NCBI RefSeq assembly: GCF_003254395.2
Contig: NC_037651.1
Location: forward strand, 5,321,001 to 5,385,000
Direction: 5' to 3'
Source: Apis mellifera
Taxonomy: Eukaryota > Arthropoda > Insecta > Hymenoptera > Apidae
Length of the DNA stretch: 64,000 bases
The notes under the pieces are model-generated. The model was given only the letters and a program-made list of their open reading frames with translations. It had not been told where the DNA came from and did no database searches. Both the position numbers and the translations under genes were made by a program. Below are positions 11,593 through 23,110 of the stretch, in pieces; the stretch's first letter is position 1; each line of letters begins with the position of its first letter.

Positions 11593-13312
11593 TTATTACA
11601 TACCAAGAAGAGGTGTATAGTCGGGTATATTAACTTCGCTGCAACGCATTATCAAGCATTATATGTATACACATATATACAAGAAGAGACGCGTTACGTA
11701 TATATCTATATACATAAAAAGAAAAAAAAAAAAAAAAAAAAGGAGACATATACGCATACACGTATACACGCGGAGCAGCAGACCGTGAATTAGTTTAGTG
11801 TGCGTGCCAGATGAATAATGTATAAACAACAGTATGTGTACAGGTATTCACCACGAGACACTTGGAAACTTTTCCTTTTAACGCGAGGCATGTTAATCAA
11901 GTCAAGTGAACGCTTTCGATCGAATCGTATCCGTAAGGAGATTTAACATGATGAACTCTCTGGGGACCTTGTCGAAGGGATGGCAAATTGTTAATTTGTA
12001 CTTTGTCGAAAGAAATTAGATTGATTCGTTAATTAGAGAATTATCAATGTTTTGAATATAATAGTAATATGTACGATATCTCTTTTACTTTTTTTATAAC
12101 GAATCGTTATATTTTTATTATGAAACGCGTTATGTTATTTATATTATTGTATTATTCGTAAAGAACCCCACCTGAAGTTAGTTCTAAGAGATTTTTTTTT
12201 TTTAACAAAGAAACGATTGAAATAACAAGTTTCCCTTGTTACATTTTCCGGTGAAATTAAAGGAAAAGCGATTATGATATATGATATATGATAATGTTTA
12301 TTATGTTAAAAGTGTCTCAACTGTACCAGAAACATCTGGCATCTACGCGATAACTGCCTCATAAACTGAGCTGGAGCTAATTAGGATAATACAATAAGTG
12401 AAAGAGATGTACGAACACGTAAGCACAGACAGGCGCGCGTATGAATGATCGATAGTTGGAAAAGAAAAAAGAAAAATGGCCGCGAGCGGTCCTTACGCGG
12501 CTATTTAAATCACGCGCTGACTCTCGAGCTTTTGTTTCGTTCTTGTACAATGCGGCCCTCAGGATCTGATTGCGGATAAATTCTCGATCCATACGTATTT
12601 TCTCTCGTTGATCTGACGTGTTTTCTTTTTTTTTTTTTTTTGAACGGCCCTAAAGATTTTAAGATTTTTTTTCCTCAACCACGCCAAGTAGTACAATAAC
12701 TAGCATTATTGTACCTAGACATATGGCCTGCCTTGAAACATGTCACGAGCTTTAAAAGATTGTCCAGTGAATATCGGTTGAATAAAACATTTTTTCTAAT
12801 TTTCGAATAATCGTCGGATAATCAACGGGAGAAGGGACGGAGAGAGGAAAGAATTATCCGTGATCGGTAATTTGTTAAGAAAAAGAAGAATGAGGAAGAA
12901 AAAAAAAAAAAAGGATAAATTAAGAACGAAGGATTTTTTTTTGGGGAGAACGACGCTTTTCTGCGCACGGACTAGATCCTAGTTCTCTAAGAAACGTTAA
13001 TTACTGTAGCGTATCCCACAAGTGGTGATGGTACACACACAAGTGATTCTAGTTGTTTTTATCGTAAGGTAGAGATCAAGTGCTTCTTTTTTTTTTTTCA
13101 TACATAACGTTTTAATCTCTCTCTTCTCTCTGTAGCGTTTCGTTTTTTCGGCGCTCCGGTTGTATGACAGTTGATAAAAAAAATCGCTCGAAGGGCTAAC
13201 ACGATGTCTCGAGTACGGGGAAAGCGTCGCGACGCATCTTTTATTATCGTTTTATCGTGTTTCGACACGGTTGATGGCTCGTCGAACAATGGATTTTCAT
13301 TATCTTTTTGTT

Positions 13313-13314
<2 letters not shown>

Positions 13315-13353
<39 letters not shown>
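13315..13353. repeat. Homopolymer T tract, 39 bases
   Basis: Uninterrupted T run in the probable 3' UTR. Its exact length is likely to be unreliable in any assembly. Confidence 0.95.
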
Positions 13354-14429
13354 CCTTCTTTTACGTTTCTTGTTACTTGTAAATATTTTTAATATCTATG
13401 ACTATTAATTTTTTATTAGTTACTATTAGTTTCTTTTTTTTTATTAGATGCAAGATACAATTGCATAAATCAAAATTCTAAAGAATTACGATATAATGGT
13501 CATTTGATCATTTTTTAAAATATTAAAAATACTTTTTTTTTTTTTAATTGATAAAGAGAAAAGCAATCGAAATTGCAAGTTCCATTGTTAAATGACGCCA
13601 CGACAAGGGTTATTACTTATGTGAATGATCATTGAGATAAATTGCAATTAAAAGGGCTCCCCTTTCAGGACAAGAACAAATAACGTATATCTCTGTTCGT
13701 AGTTGCTTCCTCTTGTCTGACAAAGAAAAAAAGAAATTCTGAATAAAAGGAAAAAAAAAAAAATTAATCATGAGCAAAACCCACTCATGCGCCTTTCATG
13801 GATAATACACATGCGACTAATATTTTATGTACTGTTGGTGCGCTAAATAATAAGCGATTCTGCTCGTTGCAACGCTCAGTGACAATAATCAAGTATAATT
13901 ATTATATACACATGTTTTTTAGCACTTTTTGCGATGTGAAATCGGCATTAAAAGTATATTATTCCCGGTAAAAACTTTTTATATTGCGCCTATTATTCGT
14001 TTACATTGTTGATTTTTTATTTTACAATTTTTTTTAATTATAGTTTTGTTTTAAAACCCGTGATAACACAAATTCTTGAAGAGCTTATAATATATATATA
14101 ATATATATATATGATACTATATCGTATATGATTACTATCATATATACGTGTATATTTGTAGAATTATATAAAAAAAAGAATTAATTTTATAGAAAGCTTT
14201 GTTAATGACAGATTCGCTTTTAAACCGCCAGTTTTTTTTATACAGCAATTGTGTTTTAGTTAAAAATATATACATTCTGTACATTTGTTTCTTTACTTTT
14301 GTAACCATGCGTTGAAACTTCATAGAAATCAACCGTACTTTACAATTGTAAATTTTAGTTACAAGATACAAAATCTATGTATCATTAATTGTGTCAACGT
14401 TATAAAAAATTGTTTTATGCCTTGTTATC

Positions 14430-14433
<4 letters not shown>

Positions 14434-14494
<61 letters not shown>
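14434..14494. repeat. (AT)n microsatellite
   Basis: About 30 uninterrupted AT dinucleotides followed by a T run, in the probable 3' UTR. Confidence 0.95.
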
Positions 14495-14502
<8 letters not shown>

Positions 14503-15779
14503 TCTTTTTTTCGCCGAGATTTTATGCACGTTGTATAATATGAAATTTTTTGTGTAGTGTGTACGCGGGTAAATCTCGTACTGCAGAAAAAGAAATTGCA
14601 CGTAAATTGCTTTTTCAATTTAGACTCATAATTCGATCATAGTAAAAGACGACTAGAGAATTTGTTTGAACATATATACACTTTAACTTAACTGCGAAAA
14701 AAAAAATTTAAAACAAAAGTAAAAAAAAAAAAAAAAAATGATTCGTAAATATTGCAAACGCAATGCATTGTAAACTCCATGCATAAAAAAAAACATGATA
14801 AAATTAGAAGATATGATATGGATTAACGAAACAATACCATGCATGGTGCATTTCCGCATTCATTGTTCAATCATACATGAAATACATCGCTTTTGGCATG
14901 CTGCCTAATTAACTAAAACATACACAAAACTCATTAGATTATAATAGATGCATCGAAGGCTATTTAATATTGTGAATAATGGGCAGAAATTCGATTTACA
15001 CGCGCGAACAAAAAAAATTTTTTGTATCTCGTAATCGCGAATGATAGCATCTAGAGAAATTGCAACAAAGCCAAGCATTTTTTCTTTCCCTATTGTTATA
15101 ATTTTTGCGTTGACAGTCGTCCGATGATGTAAAAAGAAAGAAAGGAAATCGAGAAAGAAAGAGACATACTGTTTCTCGAAGATTGATATTTGTATAAGTA
15201 CCTTCTAGTACAAGTTGCTATTAATTAAACTACGTCGTAGCTTTCTAAGGCCGGTCTTGGATCTCGGCACAATTTTCAAAAACAATGACAAAACAATGAG
15301 GAAGCGCAATAGTGTTTGTTGGTTATCTAAACAAAAATAAAAAAAAAAAAAAATCAGATGCATGTGCACAATCGTGTGCGCGGTATACTGCAGTCCAAGA
15401 ATAGTTTATAAAATAAAAAGAAAAAAAAAATAAAGAGAAAAAAATGTCATAAAGAAATCGTAGAAAAAAAAAATTAGAGAACACGGTAGACACAACTGAC
15501 AGCTTTGCTCCAATTAGAATTTAACGACAATGATAAAATGAAAAAAAAAAAAAAATGAAAAACTAAAAAAAAAGCAACACAATGGAAAAAGTTTAAGTGA
15601 CGTTACCGCGTCCATTTAATGACCATCCGATCCATTTGAAACGAAAATATAAAAAAAAAAAAACAGTACACGCGAGAATTAAAATACGACCACCAACATC
15701 AAAGTGTATCACATTTCGAGAAATATATGTATTTGTTATTGTTTTCATTGAATTATATTGTTATACCTGATCCTGTATA

Positions 15780-17070
15780 TTCCAGGATTAATTTTACTCC
15801 ATTTTATATGCATCAATTTTATATTTTCAGGATATTCGTTTATTGAAATTTGTCAAATATTAACTTTAGAACAATTTAATTTAATTCCTATTTTCAATCT
15901 TATTTTACTTTATAACAATTAATTCTTACATTATATTCTCTTTTAATTATTTATAATGATCATATTGATCTTATTTATATATCATAATGATTCTTATTTA
16001 TATATAAATATTCTTTATTTATATATAAATAATGAATAAATATATATAAACACATAAGAAAAGAATGTAATATAAAAGTCAATTATAATACAATAAAAAA
16101 AAGACTAAAACATAACTAAAGAATTTAATTTCAAAGTCAAAAAAAATCTAAATCTAAAAATCTAAAATATAAAATATAAAATTTTTGTTGTTGTTATTTT
16201 TGTTTAAATGTTTCCTTTAATTTAAATAATATTTGCATTAAATACTTTTTTTATATTTCATTTCTTTTAGATTTTTTTTAACTTTGAGGTTAAATTCCTC
16301 TCCAATGTTTCAATTTTTTTTACTTTATGATAATTAACTTTTGTATTATATTCTCTTTTTGTGTTTTATTCATTATTTATGTATTACAACGTTAAATTCT
16401 TTCTTTACATGTTGCAGCAGTGTAAGATATAATTAATTGTTATATTGCAATATGTAAAAGAATTTAATATAAATATATAATATAATTATAATATAAAAAT
16501 AATGAATAAAAATAAATATGCAAACACACAAATATATATATATATAAACACATAAGAAGAGAATGCAACTTAAGTATTAACTATTATAAAGTAAAAAAAG
16601 ATTGAAGCATAGCTAAAGAATTTAATTTCAAAGTTAAAAAAATCTAAAAGAATTAAGATATCAAAAAGAATTTAACAACAATAATGTTAATTGAATAAAG
16701 GAAAAAAAAAAGAAAACATAAAAAAAGAAATTTAACATAACAATTAACTAAATCTAACAAAGCTGCAAGATAAGAAAAGAATTGAACATTCTAATATACA
16801 AAAAGAATAAAAAAAAATGCCGCATGGAAGAATTATTTAATATAAAATTTAAAGAAATTTAAAGAATTTTAGAACATGAAAAAGAGGATATAACATAAAT
16901 ATTAATTGAATTAGAAGAGACATATATAAAAGAAAATAACATAAAAATTAACTAAATCTAACTGAACTTGAACAATAAAAATTGTATATTAATTGCAATA
17001 AATAAATATGAAAACATAAAAAGAAAATATAACACAAAAGTCAACAATACAAATAAAAACGATTGAATCA
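15780..17070. repeat. AT-rich fold-back repeat array (H1)
   Basis: Contains arms such as TTTAACTTTGAGGTTAAATT (about 16275) and their reverse complement (AATTTAATTTCAAAGTTAAA, about 16618), separated by a TTGCAGCA / TATTGCAATATG centre. The same arm pairs recur in arrays near 25-27, 35-38 and 63-64 kb. Transcripts would form long imperfect hairpins. No coding potential. Confidence 0.75.
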
Positions 17071-17125
17071 CAGAATAAGATTTTTCTCTAAAGACGATAA
17101 GGTAGAAGAGGAATGAAGTATTACT

Positions 17126-17190
17126 GCCATCTCTTAGTGCTCTTAGAAAAATATTTCTTTAAAGAGATGTTTCTAGCTCACAAGAGATGG
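17126..17190. other. Conserved 9-bp stem next to unit A
   Basis: CCATCTCTT pairs with AAGAGATGG about 50 bases later. The homologous place beside unit B (27469-27534) reads CCATCTTTT / AAAAGATGG, so the pair covaries. The neighbouring sequence (GAAAGATATTTCTTTAAAGA-like) is also shared. Confidence 0.6.
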
Positions 17191-17486
17191 TGCTCATGTT
17201 CAATTCTTATCTCTATTCACTACTTATTTCTTATTCTCCTCTACGTGTTTCATTGAATGAAACATACGTAAAATAAACGTATAAACGAAATACCGACGAG
17301 AAATAGATTGACGCGACATCTCATAGGACTTTGCAAAATATATTCTCAACCGAAAAAAGATTAGAGCAACGCCATCTAGCGTAGTACAAAGTAGTAGTTT
17401 AAATACGCAAACAATTATTATTATTATTCAAAGCCACAAAGCAAAAAAATATCTTACACTTTATAATTTTCACAAATTATTTTACT

Positions 17487-17836
17487 AACAAATAAATTAT
17501 TCTTTCAATGTATGTTTGCAAAACGTTAAAACTTTTGGTAGTCTTTAATTTAATAAAACTTAATCACTATAAAATAATCATTGAAATCGCGTGCGCAGCC
17601 AATTAGCTCATCTTATTTGCTATAAAATTTATAATTGTATCACGGATACGATTATGAATAATATAGTAAATAATAATGATTTTCCAGGTCTCACCGCGTG
17701 GAGGTTGCTGCGAATTGGAGACCCACCCTATCCACGATCCCATCCACCCTCCTTTACGCAAAAATTTATTTAAAATCAATTAATAAATAAATTTTCCTTT
17801 TGATATAAGTTTGCAAAACGTTCAAATCCTTCGATC
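17487..17836. repeat. Direct repeats of about 55 bp flanking the minus-strand ribozyme
   Basis: About 17487-17541 and 17782-17836 share AAATAAATT, TTTGCAAAACGTT and a following TTTGGT/TTCGAT segment, and enclose the ribozyme. Unit D has the same arrangement (about 55697-55760 and 56001-56057). Unit B has only one copy (near 27733) and no ribozyme. Confidence 0.65.
17594..17724 (-). ncRNA. HDV-like self-cleaving ribozyme (unit A)
   Basis: Read on the minus strand, the fold is: P1 GGGTCTC (17724-17718) with GAGACCT (17692-17686, one G-T wobble); P2 CGCAGC (17712-17707) with GCTGCG (17599-17594); P3 ACC/GGT around loop TCCACGC; GG directly after P1 for P1.1 with the loop CC; an AT-rich P4 (TCATTATTATTT against AAATAAGATGA); and J4/2 with C-T-A-A, the predicted catalytic C at 17606. 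This is the nested double pseudoknot of HDV-like ribozymes, some of which sit at the 5' ends of non-LTR retrotransposons such as R2. Predicted cleavage is just before 17724. The sequence differs from the plus-strand family except at the fold-defining positions. Activity is inferred. Confidence 0.78.
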
Positions 17837-19029
17837 GTTGTGCAAAACAAACAGCAAAAGGAATTCTAAAGAAAACCGGCGCGGAAGACTAAACCTGAAA
17901 ATAAAATTAGAATTAAAAAACTTTCTATCAATATTTTACACTTCCATCGGTATGAAAATGAAGAATGATTGATAGTAAAAAGCGTGCGCAAAAAAAAAAA
18001 AGAAAAAAAATAAGCAAAATAAGCATCCCAAAAAGCGTTACACCATTTTACCCATCTATTTATCTACTTCTCTACTTTTCTATAATACATTACTACATTA
18101 TTTAATACTTGATTATGCATGCACTTAATTTAAAACGTTTTCTTTAATCATATCATACAATCTTCTTTTCTGTAAAAAAATCCTGAAACAAATTTAATAA
18201 ACAATTTAAGACATTAAACAAAAATATAACATTAACATTTCAATTATTCTAAAAGCTTTTTCGTTTTCTTTCCTATAAGCATTAAACACCATTTGTCTAA
18301 CTCTGCTATTGAACATCTACCAAATTCTCTCCGTATCAACACATTCACCATTGAAGACACACAATTTTCAAAAAATTTTGATATGAGATAAAATTACAAG
18401 AGGAGATCAGTAATACTAATGATAGGTAGTGAACAAAGTCACGTAGCTATCAAGTATCAAGTATTGCTTATAGCGAGGAAATTAAGGATGGCAAAATGAT
18501 CATATTGCCTTGAAAGATAGGAAATATTTGTTTGGAAAACGAAGCAGAGTGGAAAAGCGAGCTGCTTTTTTTAATAAAAAGAAGAACAAACACGTTTATA
18601 AATCCTAGAGTTTTTCATAATCTCTCTACCTAATATAAAACGAATTGAATATTTATTGATGATGAAGTCAATCCATCGTTGAAAGTGAGGAGAATACCTG
18701 AAACAGACTATAAACAGAATTAGTGAAACTCAAACAACAAAAGTAATTAATTATAAAATGAAGGATCACACTATTTCGTATCTATTTTTTCCTGTTTATT
18801 TTCTTCAATTCATACTGTAACAAACTCAATTACCGATTAGTAATTAAAAAATAATTTAAAAGAAAATAATATTAATTAAAAAAAAAAAATCAAATTATCA
18901 AAATGTTGTTAAGCAATTCATGATTTAAATGAAAGATATTTATCGATAAGAAAGATTTAACAATTTTTAACAGTATTTCAATAACAAACGCACTTAATAA
19001 GGGGTGCTGAAAAGAGAAAAACGACGAAA

Positions 19030-19048
19030 GGTAACCAGAAGGGTTACC
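19030..19048 (-). other. GGTAACC hairpin replaced by a different stem in unit C
   Basis: GGTAACC-loop-GGTTACC forms 7 bp with a 5-base loop; identical in B (28991-29009) and D (57341-57359). In C the same position has ATAGCC-loop-GGCTAT (43247-43264): different bases, pairing kept. It is followed on the sense strand by a pyrimidine tract and TTTTCAG, also conserved. Confidence 0.75.
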
Positions 19049-19109
19049 AAAATAATTATCCACTCAATGTGAACCCGAACAAACCGTGAGTGGAATTTTC
19101 TTTTTATTT

Positions 19110-19762
19110 CGCAACACTATTATACTAAAATCTCAAAAGAAAACGCGAAGAGTGCTTTATTATAACTTCAAGTGCAATTCTTTATCAAGAAAAAAAGATA
19201 AAAAAAAAAAAAGAAAGAAAGATAAAAATTCGCGAAAACATATACGAAACTCTGATAAAATAATTTATGCACTCATTATTTTATTGTAGACGCAACACTA
19301 AATGCGGAAGATTGCAGCCATAGTCAGAGACTGCCGTCGTACAATCACCCTTTGTACAGCCTTTTTGACTGTAATAGGTGATTCAGGAACGAGCTGGAAC
19401 GTACTTCCACAATCCAAGTGGAAGAAATATGGGCAATTTGGACAAATAAACGCAACACTACTATAAAAAACGCGATCATTCATCAACGCAACACTAATTC
19501 TTCAAATGAATTTAATTAATAAACAAAATTTAATGAATTTAATATTATTATTCTATAAATCTAAAAAGCTATTTGAAATATCACGATATCATAAATTGAT
19601 ATAATAAGAAAGAATAAATTCAAGTTCAAATATTCAAAAAAATAAATAAATAAATAAATAAATAAAAATAAACTAATTCATAATGAAAATAATTAAAAGC
19701 AATCGCGATAATTTTTTCAACGCAACTCTAATTCAACCCGTTATTAATCAATCGCAACACTA
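19110..19762 (-). repeat. TTAGTGTTGCG boxes with interspersed ATCGCG (unit A)
   Basis: On the minus strand TAGTGTTGCG or TAGAGTTGCG occurs six times (+ strand starts 19110, 19291, 19451, 19487, 19721, 19753), with AATCGCG motifs between. In C the same boxes are amplified to about fourteen. Between them a CTTCCAC-7-GTGGAAG hairpin (19404-19424) is conserved in C (42675-42695) and D. Confidence 0.75.
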
Positions 19763-20291
19763 ATGCAAATTTGCCCGCGATTTGCCCATGATGACTGGAT
19801 GAACGATGGGCCAGCATGCAAATTGGCCAAGACGATACAACATATACTACGTATTACTAAACGAGCACAATGACAAAGTAGTAACAATGACTTCCCATTC
19901 TTTGGACCCAGACAAGATCCAAAAAATGAGAAACCATTCGTTGCAGCCCCTCTTCGTGACAGTTTGTCGAGGCCTCTTCGGTCTTCCTCCTTCGGGCGCA
20001 ATGCCCGCTGAAACTTAAATCTAGGCTCGAGATTCACTAATCGCAAATCAAAGAAAAAAAGGAAAAAAAAAGGGACTAAGTCGCGGAAGCTAAGTGCACA
20101 TGGACGACCAACGATCGCAATGATCATTCTCCGTACATGCACAGAATCTCGAGCGCAACGTTCGTTTCGAAAGCAAATCACGACCGCGACCGCGAAATTC
20201 GAAAAATCGATGAGCAAAGCCAGAGACGAATGGCATAATCGTCCATTTATCGCAGCTTTTCCCTCGATTTATCAAATTTTATTTCCTGAAA

Positions 20292-20343
20292 CAGGTTGTC
20301 ACGCGAAAAACGCGCCTACCCGATCAGAGACTGTGACAACCTG
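20292..20343 (-). other. Conserved 11-bp stem-loop
   Basis: CAGGTTGTCAC pairs with GTGACAACCTG around a loop holding GCGCG-T(n)-CGC. B: 30258-30309; C: 41715-41765 (+); D: 58616-58666, where the minus strand reads CAGGTTGTCAC / GTGACAATCTG, a G-T wobble on that strand but an A-C mismatch on the other. Confidence 0.75.
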
Positions 20344-20471
20344 CCCGGCCCTACCTACTTATAATTAACAGACATGCCAGAAGTATACTACCTATCCTAC
20401 CTAACCCTATATTTAAAAAATGGCAAAACAGGCACACCAACACACTCATTCCACGATTCTCACGCATAACA

Positions 20472-20528
20472 CCCGGGCGCAAAAGCCTACACTAGGGAAA
20501 ACGTCCCGGGACGTCTCCGACACCCGGG
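20472..20528 (-). other. CCCGGG-closed stem-loop with self-complementary 14-mer
   Basis: The centre ACGTCCCGGGACGT (20501-20514) is a perfect palindrome. It is GCGTCCCGGGACGC in C (41542-41555) and a mixed, wobble-compatible form in D (58826-58839). The flanking pair is CCCGGG/CCCGGG in A and CTCGGG/CCCGAG in D (58797 and 58848), a compensatory change. A palindromic RNA loop is a candidate dimerisation (kissing) site; that role is inference. Confidence 0.7.
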
Positions 20529-21421
20529 CTTGGCACACTACTCGCACACTCTAACTTTACGTACCATTTTCCTGAAATCGACTGGCGATGGCTAGCGACC
20601 ATTGCGTGAAACGCGACAAAAATGCGTGTATCTACATTTCTACATTTTAATTCTGAATATTTATAAATATGTAATATTTTCTACTAAAATACTAGTCACC
20701 AGACTGAACGGTATCATTATTGTGAATCAAAATTGTACCATTATTGTAATTTGAGACTAAAGATTTATAATCTTGTTATTTATTCGCAATATTTAATTCA
20801 TTAATTGCGAATGTGATTCTAAAAAGGGATTGAACAGTGAAAGAAATAATAATTGAAACGACGCAATTCCACAGCCTAACCACACATACACAATGTGGAA
20901 ACTACGTCGTGCACGATACACTAACGCATCGCCAGTCGCTAAAAAATTTGCATTAACTTATGAACTAGGTCATCATACCCATTGCCTCTCCCTCACTCAA
21001 GTAACACCTGGGCACGTGAGTGAGTTCCTGGCAGTGAACACGGAAAGGGTTAAATCTGAAAATCCTGAGCTAAAAAGAAATATTAATATATCCAGTTTTG
21101 TATCTAACGGGCTAATATTCTTTCACTTTGCATTATATTCTTATTATATTTCAAATTATTTGTGATTCTACTTTATATTATTTTATTTTATTAATTGAAC
21201 AAGTTATTGAAATTTTAATTCTTAATATTCTTTGACTTTGCATTATATTCTTATTATATTTCAAATAATTATATTTGTGACTCTACTCTATATTTATATA
21301 TTTCATTAATTGAACAAGTTATTGAAATTTTAATTCTTAATATTGAATTTAAAAAAGAATTAGAATTATTCATTGTAATTTAACATAAATATTAATAGAA
21401 ATATCCTCAGGCGATTCCTTC

Positions 21422-21479
21422 ATCAGAGCATATTTTTTATATTTTCATAAAAATAGTATTCAAAACTTATTGCTCTGAT
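21422..21479 (-). other. Covarying stem ATCAGAGCA / TGCTCTGAT
   Basis: A 9-bp pair in A, B and D. In C the pair is ATCAAAAC / GTTTTGAT (40749-40756 and 40794-40801). The sequence after it on the sense strand, AAGGAATCGCCTGAGG, is almost invariant in all four copies. Confidence 0.7.
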
Positions 21480-21503
21480 TCTAAAATCTATCTGTCGCGA
21501 AAT

Positions 21504-21829
21504 ATCTTCTTGCACAAAATTTAATTCATATTTGTGAATTACGAAACGAAGAAAATTTCAACTTTACTGTCTACAAATGTTGTAAGTCATATTAAAGTTA
21601 TTATTATATAAAATTTATTATTTATTATATCACAATAATCAAATTATATATAAAATATATAAAATATATTTGATCAAATAACTTAAAATGTTATTCTCAA
21701 GAATTTTGAATAATAAAAATTCAAATTAATTATTGTATTATATTAATACAATAATTATTATATGCATTACTGACATTAGAAAATTACTAAACATTTTATA
21801 TTAATCAAAAACGCGAAACGCAAGAAGAT
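21504..21829 (-). other. Long-range helix ATCTTCTTGC / GCAAGAAGAT
   Basis: The arms at 21504-21513 and 21820-21829 enclose about 300 bases. In D both arms change together (GTCTTCTTGC 59754-59763 with GCAAGAAGAC 60055-60064). In C the helix is longer (ATCTTCTTGCACA 40546-40558 with its complement 40712-40724). Confidence 0.7.
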
Positions 21830-21878
21830 CCTAGCCTGAACTAATAAATAAAACACAAAAGAAATAATTGTTACTACT

Positions 21879-21905
21879 CACGGATATTATAAACAAATAT
21901 CCGCG
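21879..21905 (-). other. Hairpin CGCGGATAT / ATATCCGTG
   Basis: Variants: C has CACGGATATA / TATATCCGTG (40479-40503). On the minus strand D has CGCGGGTA / TATCCGCG (60113-60143). The D form pairs through a G-U only if the minus strand is the RNA. Confidence 0.7.
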
Positions 21906-21939
21906 GTCATTGTGCTCGTGCAAAATTCTACGTATACAA

Positions 21940-21994
21940 CCAGTCATCCGTGTCGATTCGGATCTTTCATCCTACGACATGATTGAATGACCGG
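21940..21994 (-). other. 55-base conserved hairpin with GGAT-GAAAG-ATCC tip
   Basis: Minus-strand arms CCGGTCATTC and GGATGACTGG pair fully if G-U is allowed; inner ATGTCG/CGACAC and tip GGAT/ATCC follow. In C (40389-40443) the tip is GGAC/GTCC and the outer arm CCGGTCACTC/GAGTGACTGG: two independent compensatory changes. B: 31903-31956. D: 60178-60232. Confidence 0.8.
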
Positions 21995-22012
21995 AGGAAT
22001 CAAAAAGCATGC

Positions 22013-22111
22013 GACTCACCATACGATGCGACGAACGCCTTCACTGTGTTGTAGCCCCAGAAGTCATCGAGAAGAAGCCTGTCATCAGGTAGGAGGATGG
22101 AAGAAATCTGT
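22013..22111 (-). other. Putative small non-coding exon between splice signals
   Basis: On the minus strand, TTTTGTCACAG precedes and TATG|GTGAGTCGC follows a segment of about 90 bases. C keeps both signals (TTTTTTGTTACAG and GGTGAGTCGC, about 40309-40362), as do B and D, while length and frame between them differ. In A the segment is open in one frame but not in C, so it is treated as non-coding. Confidence 0.5.
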
Positions 22112-22249
22112 GACAAAACGTCATCAATTTAAAACACGGTTCTCGTTATTCAAACAAATTGAAATATGAAACTATTAAATTTGCAATATGTAATAATGAT
22201 ACGTATTGAAATTATGATTGATTTCTGTTTAAAAGAATAAAACATTTAG

Positions 22250-23110
22250 ATAGAAAAAAAGATAATTACCTCTTCGCGTGATGGATGATCGCCTTATTTT
22301 CTTCAAAGAAGCACTGATTCTACCCTGTACCGAAAACGAATATTCAAAATAAAAAAATAAAAATAAGAAACTATTAACGCGTTCGTACATATTCTGTAAT
22401 CGGCGAACAAGCACTGATTCTAATTTCGCGTTTCATTATTCTAATTAAATTTAATCAGAGCTATTGTGCTTTAAAAAATATTAAAAATATTATGACGAAG
22501 CAAACACTGATTCTACTTAACCACATTGCGCGTGGTCGCAAATATTTTTTAAGATTAAAGTCCAAGAAAAACTTTCATCAGCATCTGCAATCAAATATAA
22601 AATATTCTATGTAATTTTTTTCTTAAAAATATAATATTCGTTATTTAAAATCTTATATATATAGCAAAAAATATAACTATGTTCAACTACTTAAAACTTT
22701 AATAAACATAAAAATAGTTTGATATAAAAAGTTAAGTTTCTAATAAATTTTAATAATAATAAAAATATAAAAGATTAAAATCTAAAAAATGAGAATCTAA
22801 TGATTTCTCTTACCTCTTCGCGTGGTGGATGATCGCCGTATTCTCTTGAGAGAAGCACTGACTCTACCCTGTACCGAAAACGAATATTTGTAAAAAGAAA
22901 AAAATAAAAATAACAAACTAATAACGCGTCCGTATAAATTATAATCGGCGAACAAACACTGATTCTACCTTCGCGTTTCATTATTCTAATTAAATTTAAT
23001 CAGAGCTATTGTGCTCTAAAAAATATTAAAAATACTATGACGAAGCAAACACTGATTCTATTAACCGCATTGCGCGCGGTCACAAATATATTTTCTGAAA
23101 TTAATATTAA
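22250..23110 (-). repeat. Tandem 545-bp modules with three TAGARTCAGTG boxes each (unit A)
   Basis: Box complements (CACTGATTCTA-like) start at 22312, 22412, 22505 and again at 22856, 22957, 23050, so the period is 544-545. In each module one box lies in a loop closed by GCGAA/TTCGC, one just before a TTCTC-TCAA-GAGAA hairpin, and one just after an ACCRC-GCGCAAT-GYGGT hairpin (22520-22536 ACCAC/GTGGT; 23064-23080 ACCGC/GCGGT, a compensatory change). Each module ends in CACGCGAAGAG|GTAA, a splice-donor-like sequence. Confidence 0.75.

Larger units (their letters stand above)
10926..15720 (+). other. Probable long 3' UTR of the Pdp1-like gene
   Basis: After the stop codon there is nearly 5 kb with no coding potential but with UTR-like content: poly-A/T tracts, TGTACATA-type motifs and several AATAAA hexamers (12781, 13742, 15412, 15429). 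Base composition changes abruptly near 15.76 kb to very AT-rich repetitive DNA, so the transcript most likely ends before that. Which hexamer is used cannot be decided from sequence. Long 3' UTRs are known for PDP1 genes; the extent given here is inference. Confidence 0.5.

Noticed and set aside
19744..20217. 157-residue minus-strand frame in units A (and B at 29710)
   Set aside because: Identical in A and B only because the DNA is nearly identical; the homologous regions of C and D have frameshifts and stops, while hairpins are kept. No protein family recognised.
20360..20415. Telomere-like TTAGG content on the minus strand (GGTTAGGTAGGATAGG)
   Set aside because: Only one or two degenerate TAGG units, no (TTAGG)n array and no CCTAACCTAA telomerase-template context.
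21400..21450. Hammerhead ribozyme suggested by CTGATGA on the minus strand
   Set aside because: The required GAAA after stem II is GAGG in all copies, and C and D alter the CTGATGA core.
22013..22111. Possible protein-coding exon (open frame between splice signals in unit A)
   Set aside because: The frame is not kept in unit C, and lengths change by non-multiples of three between copies.
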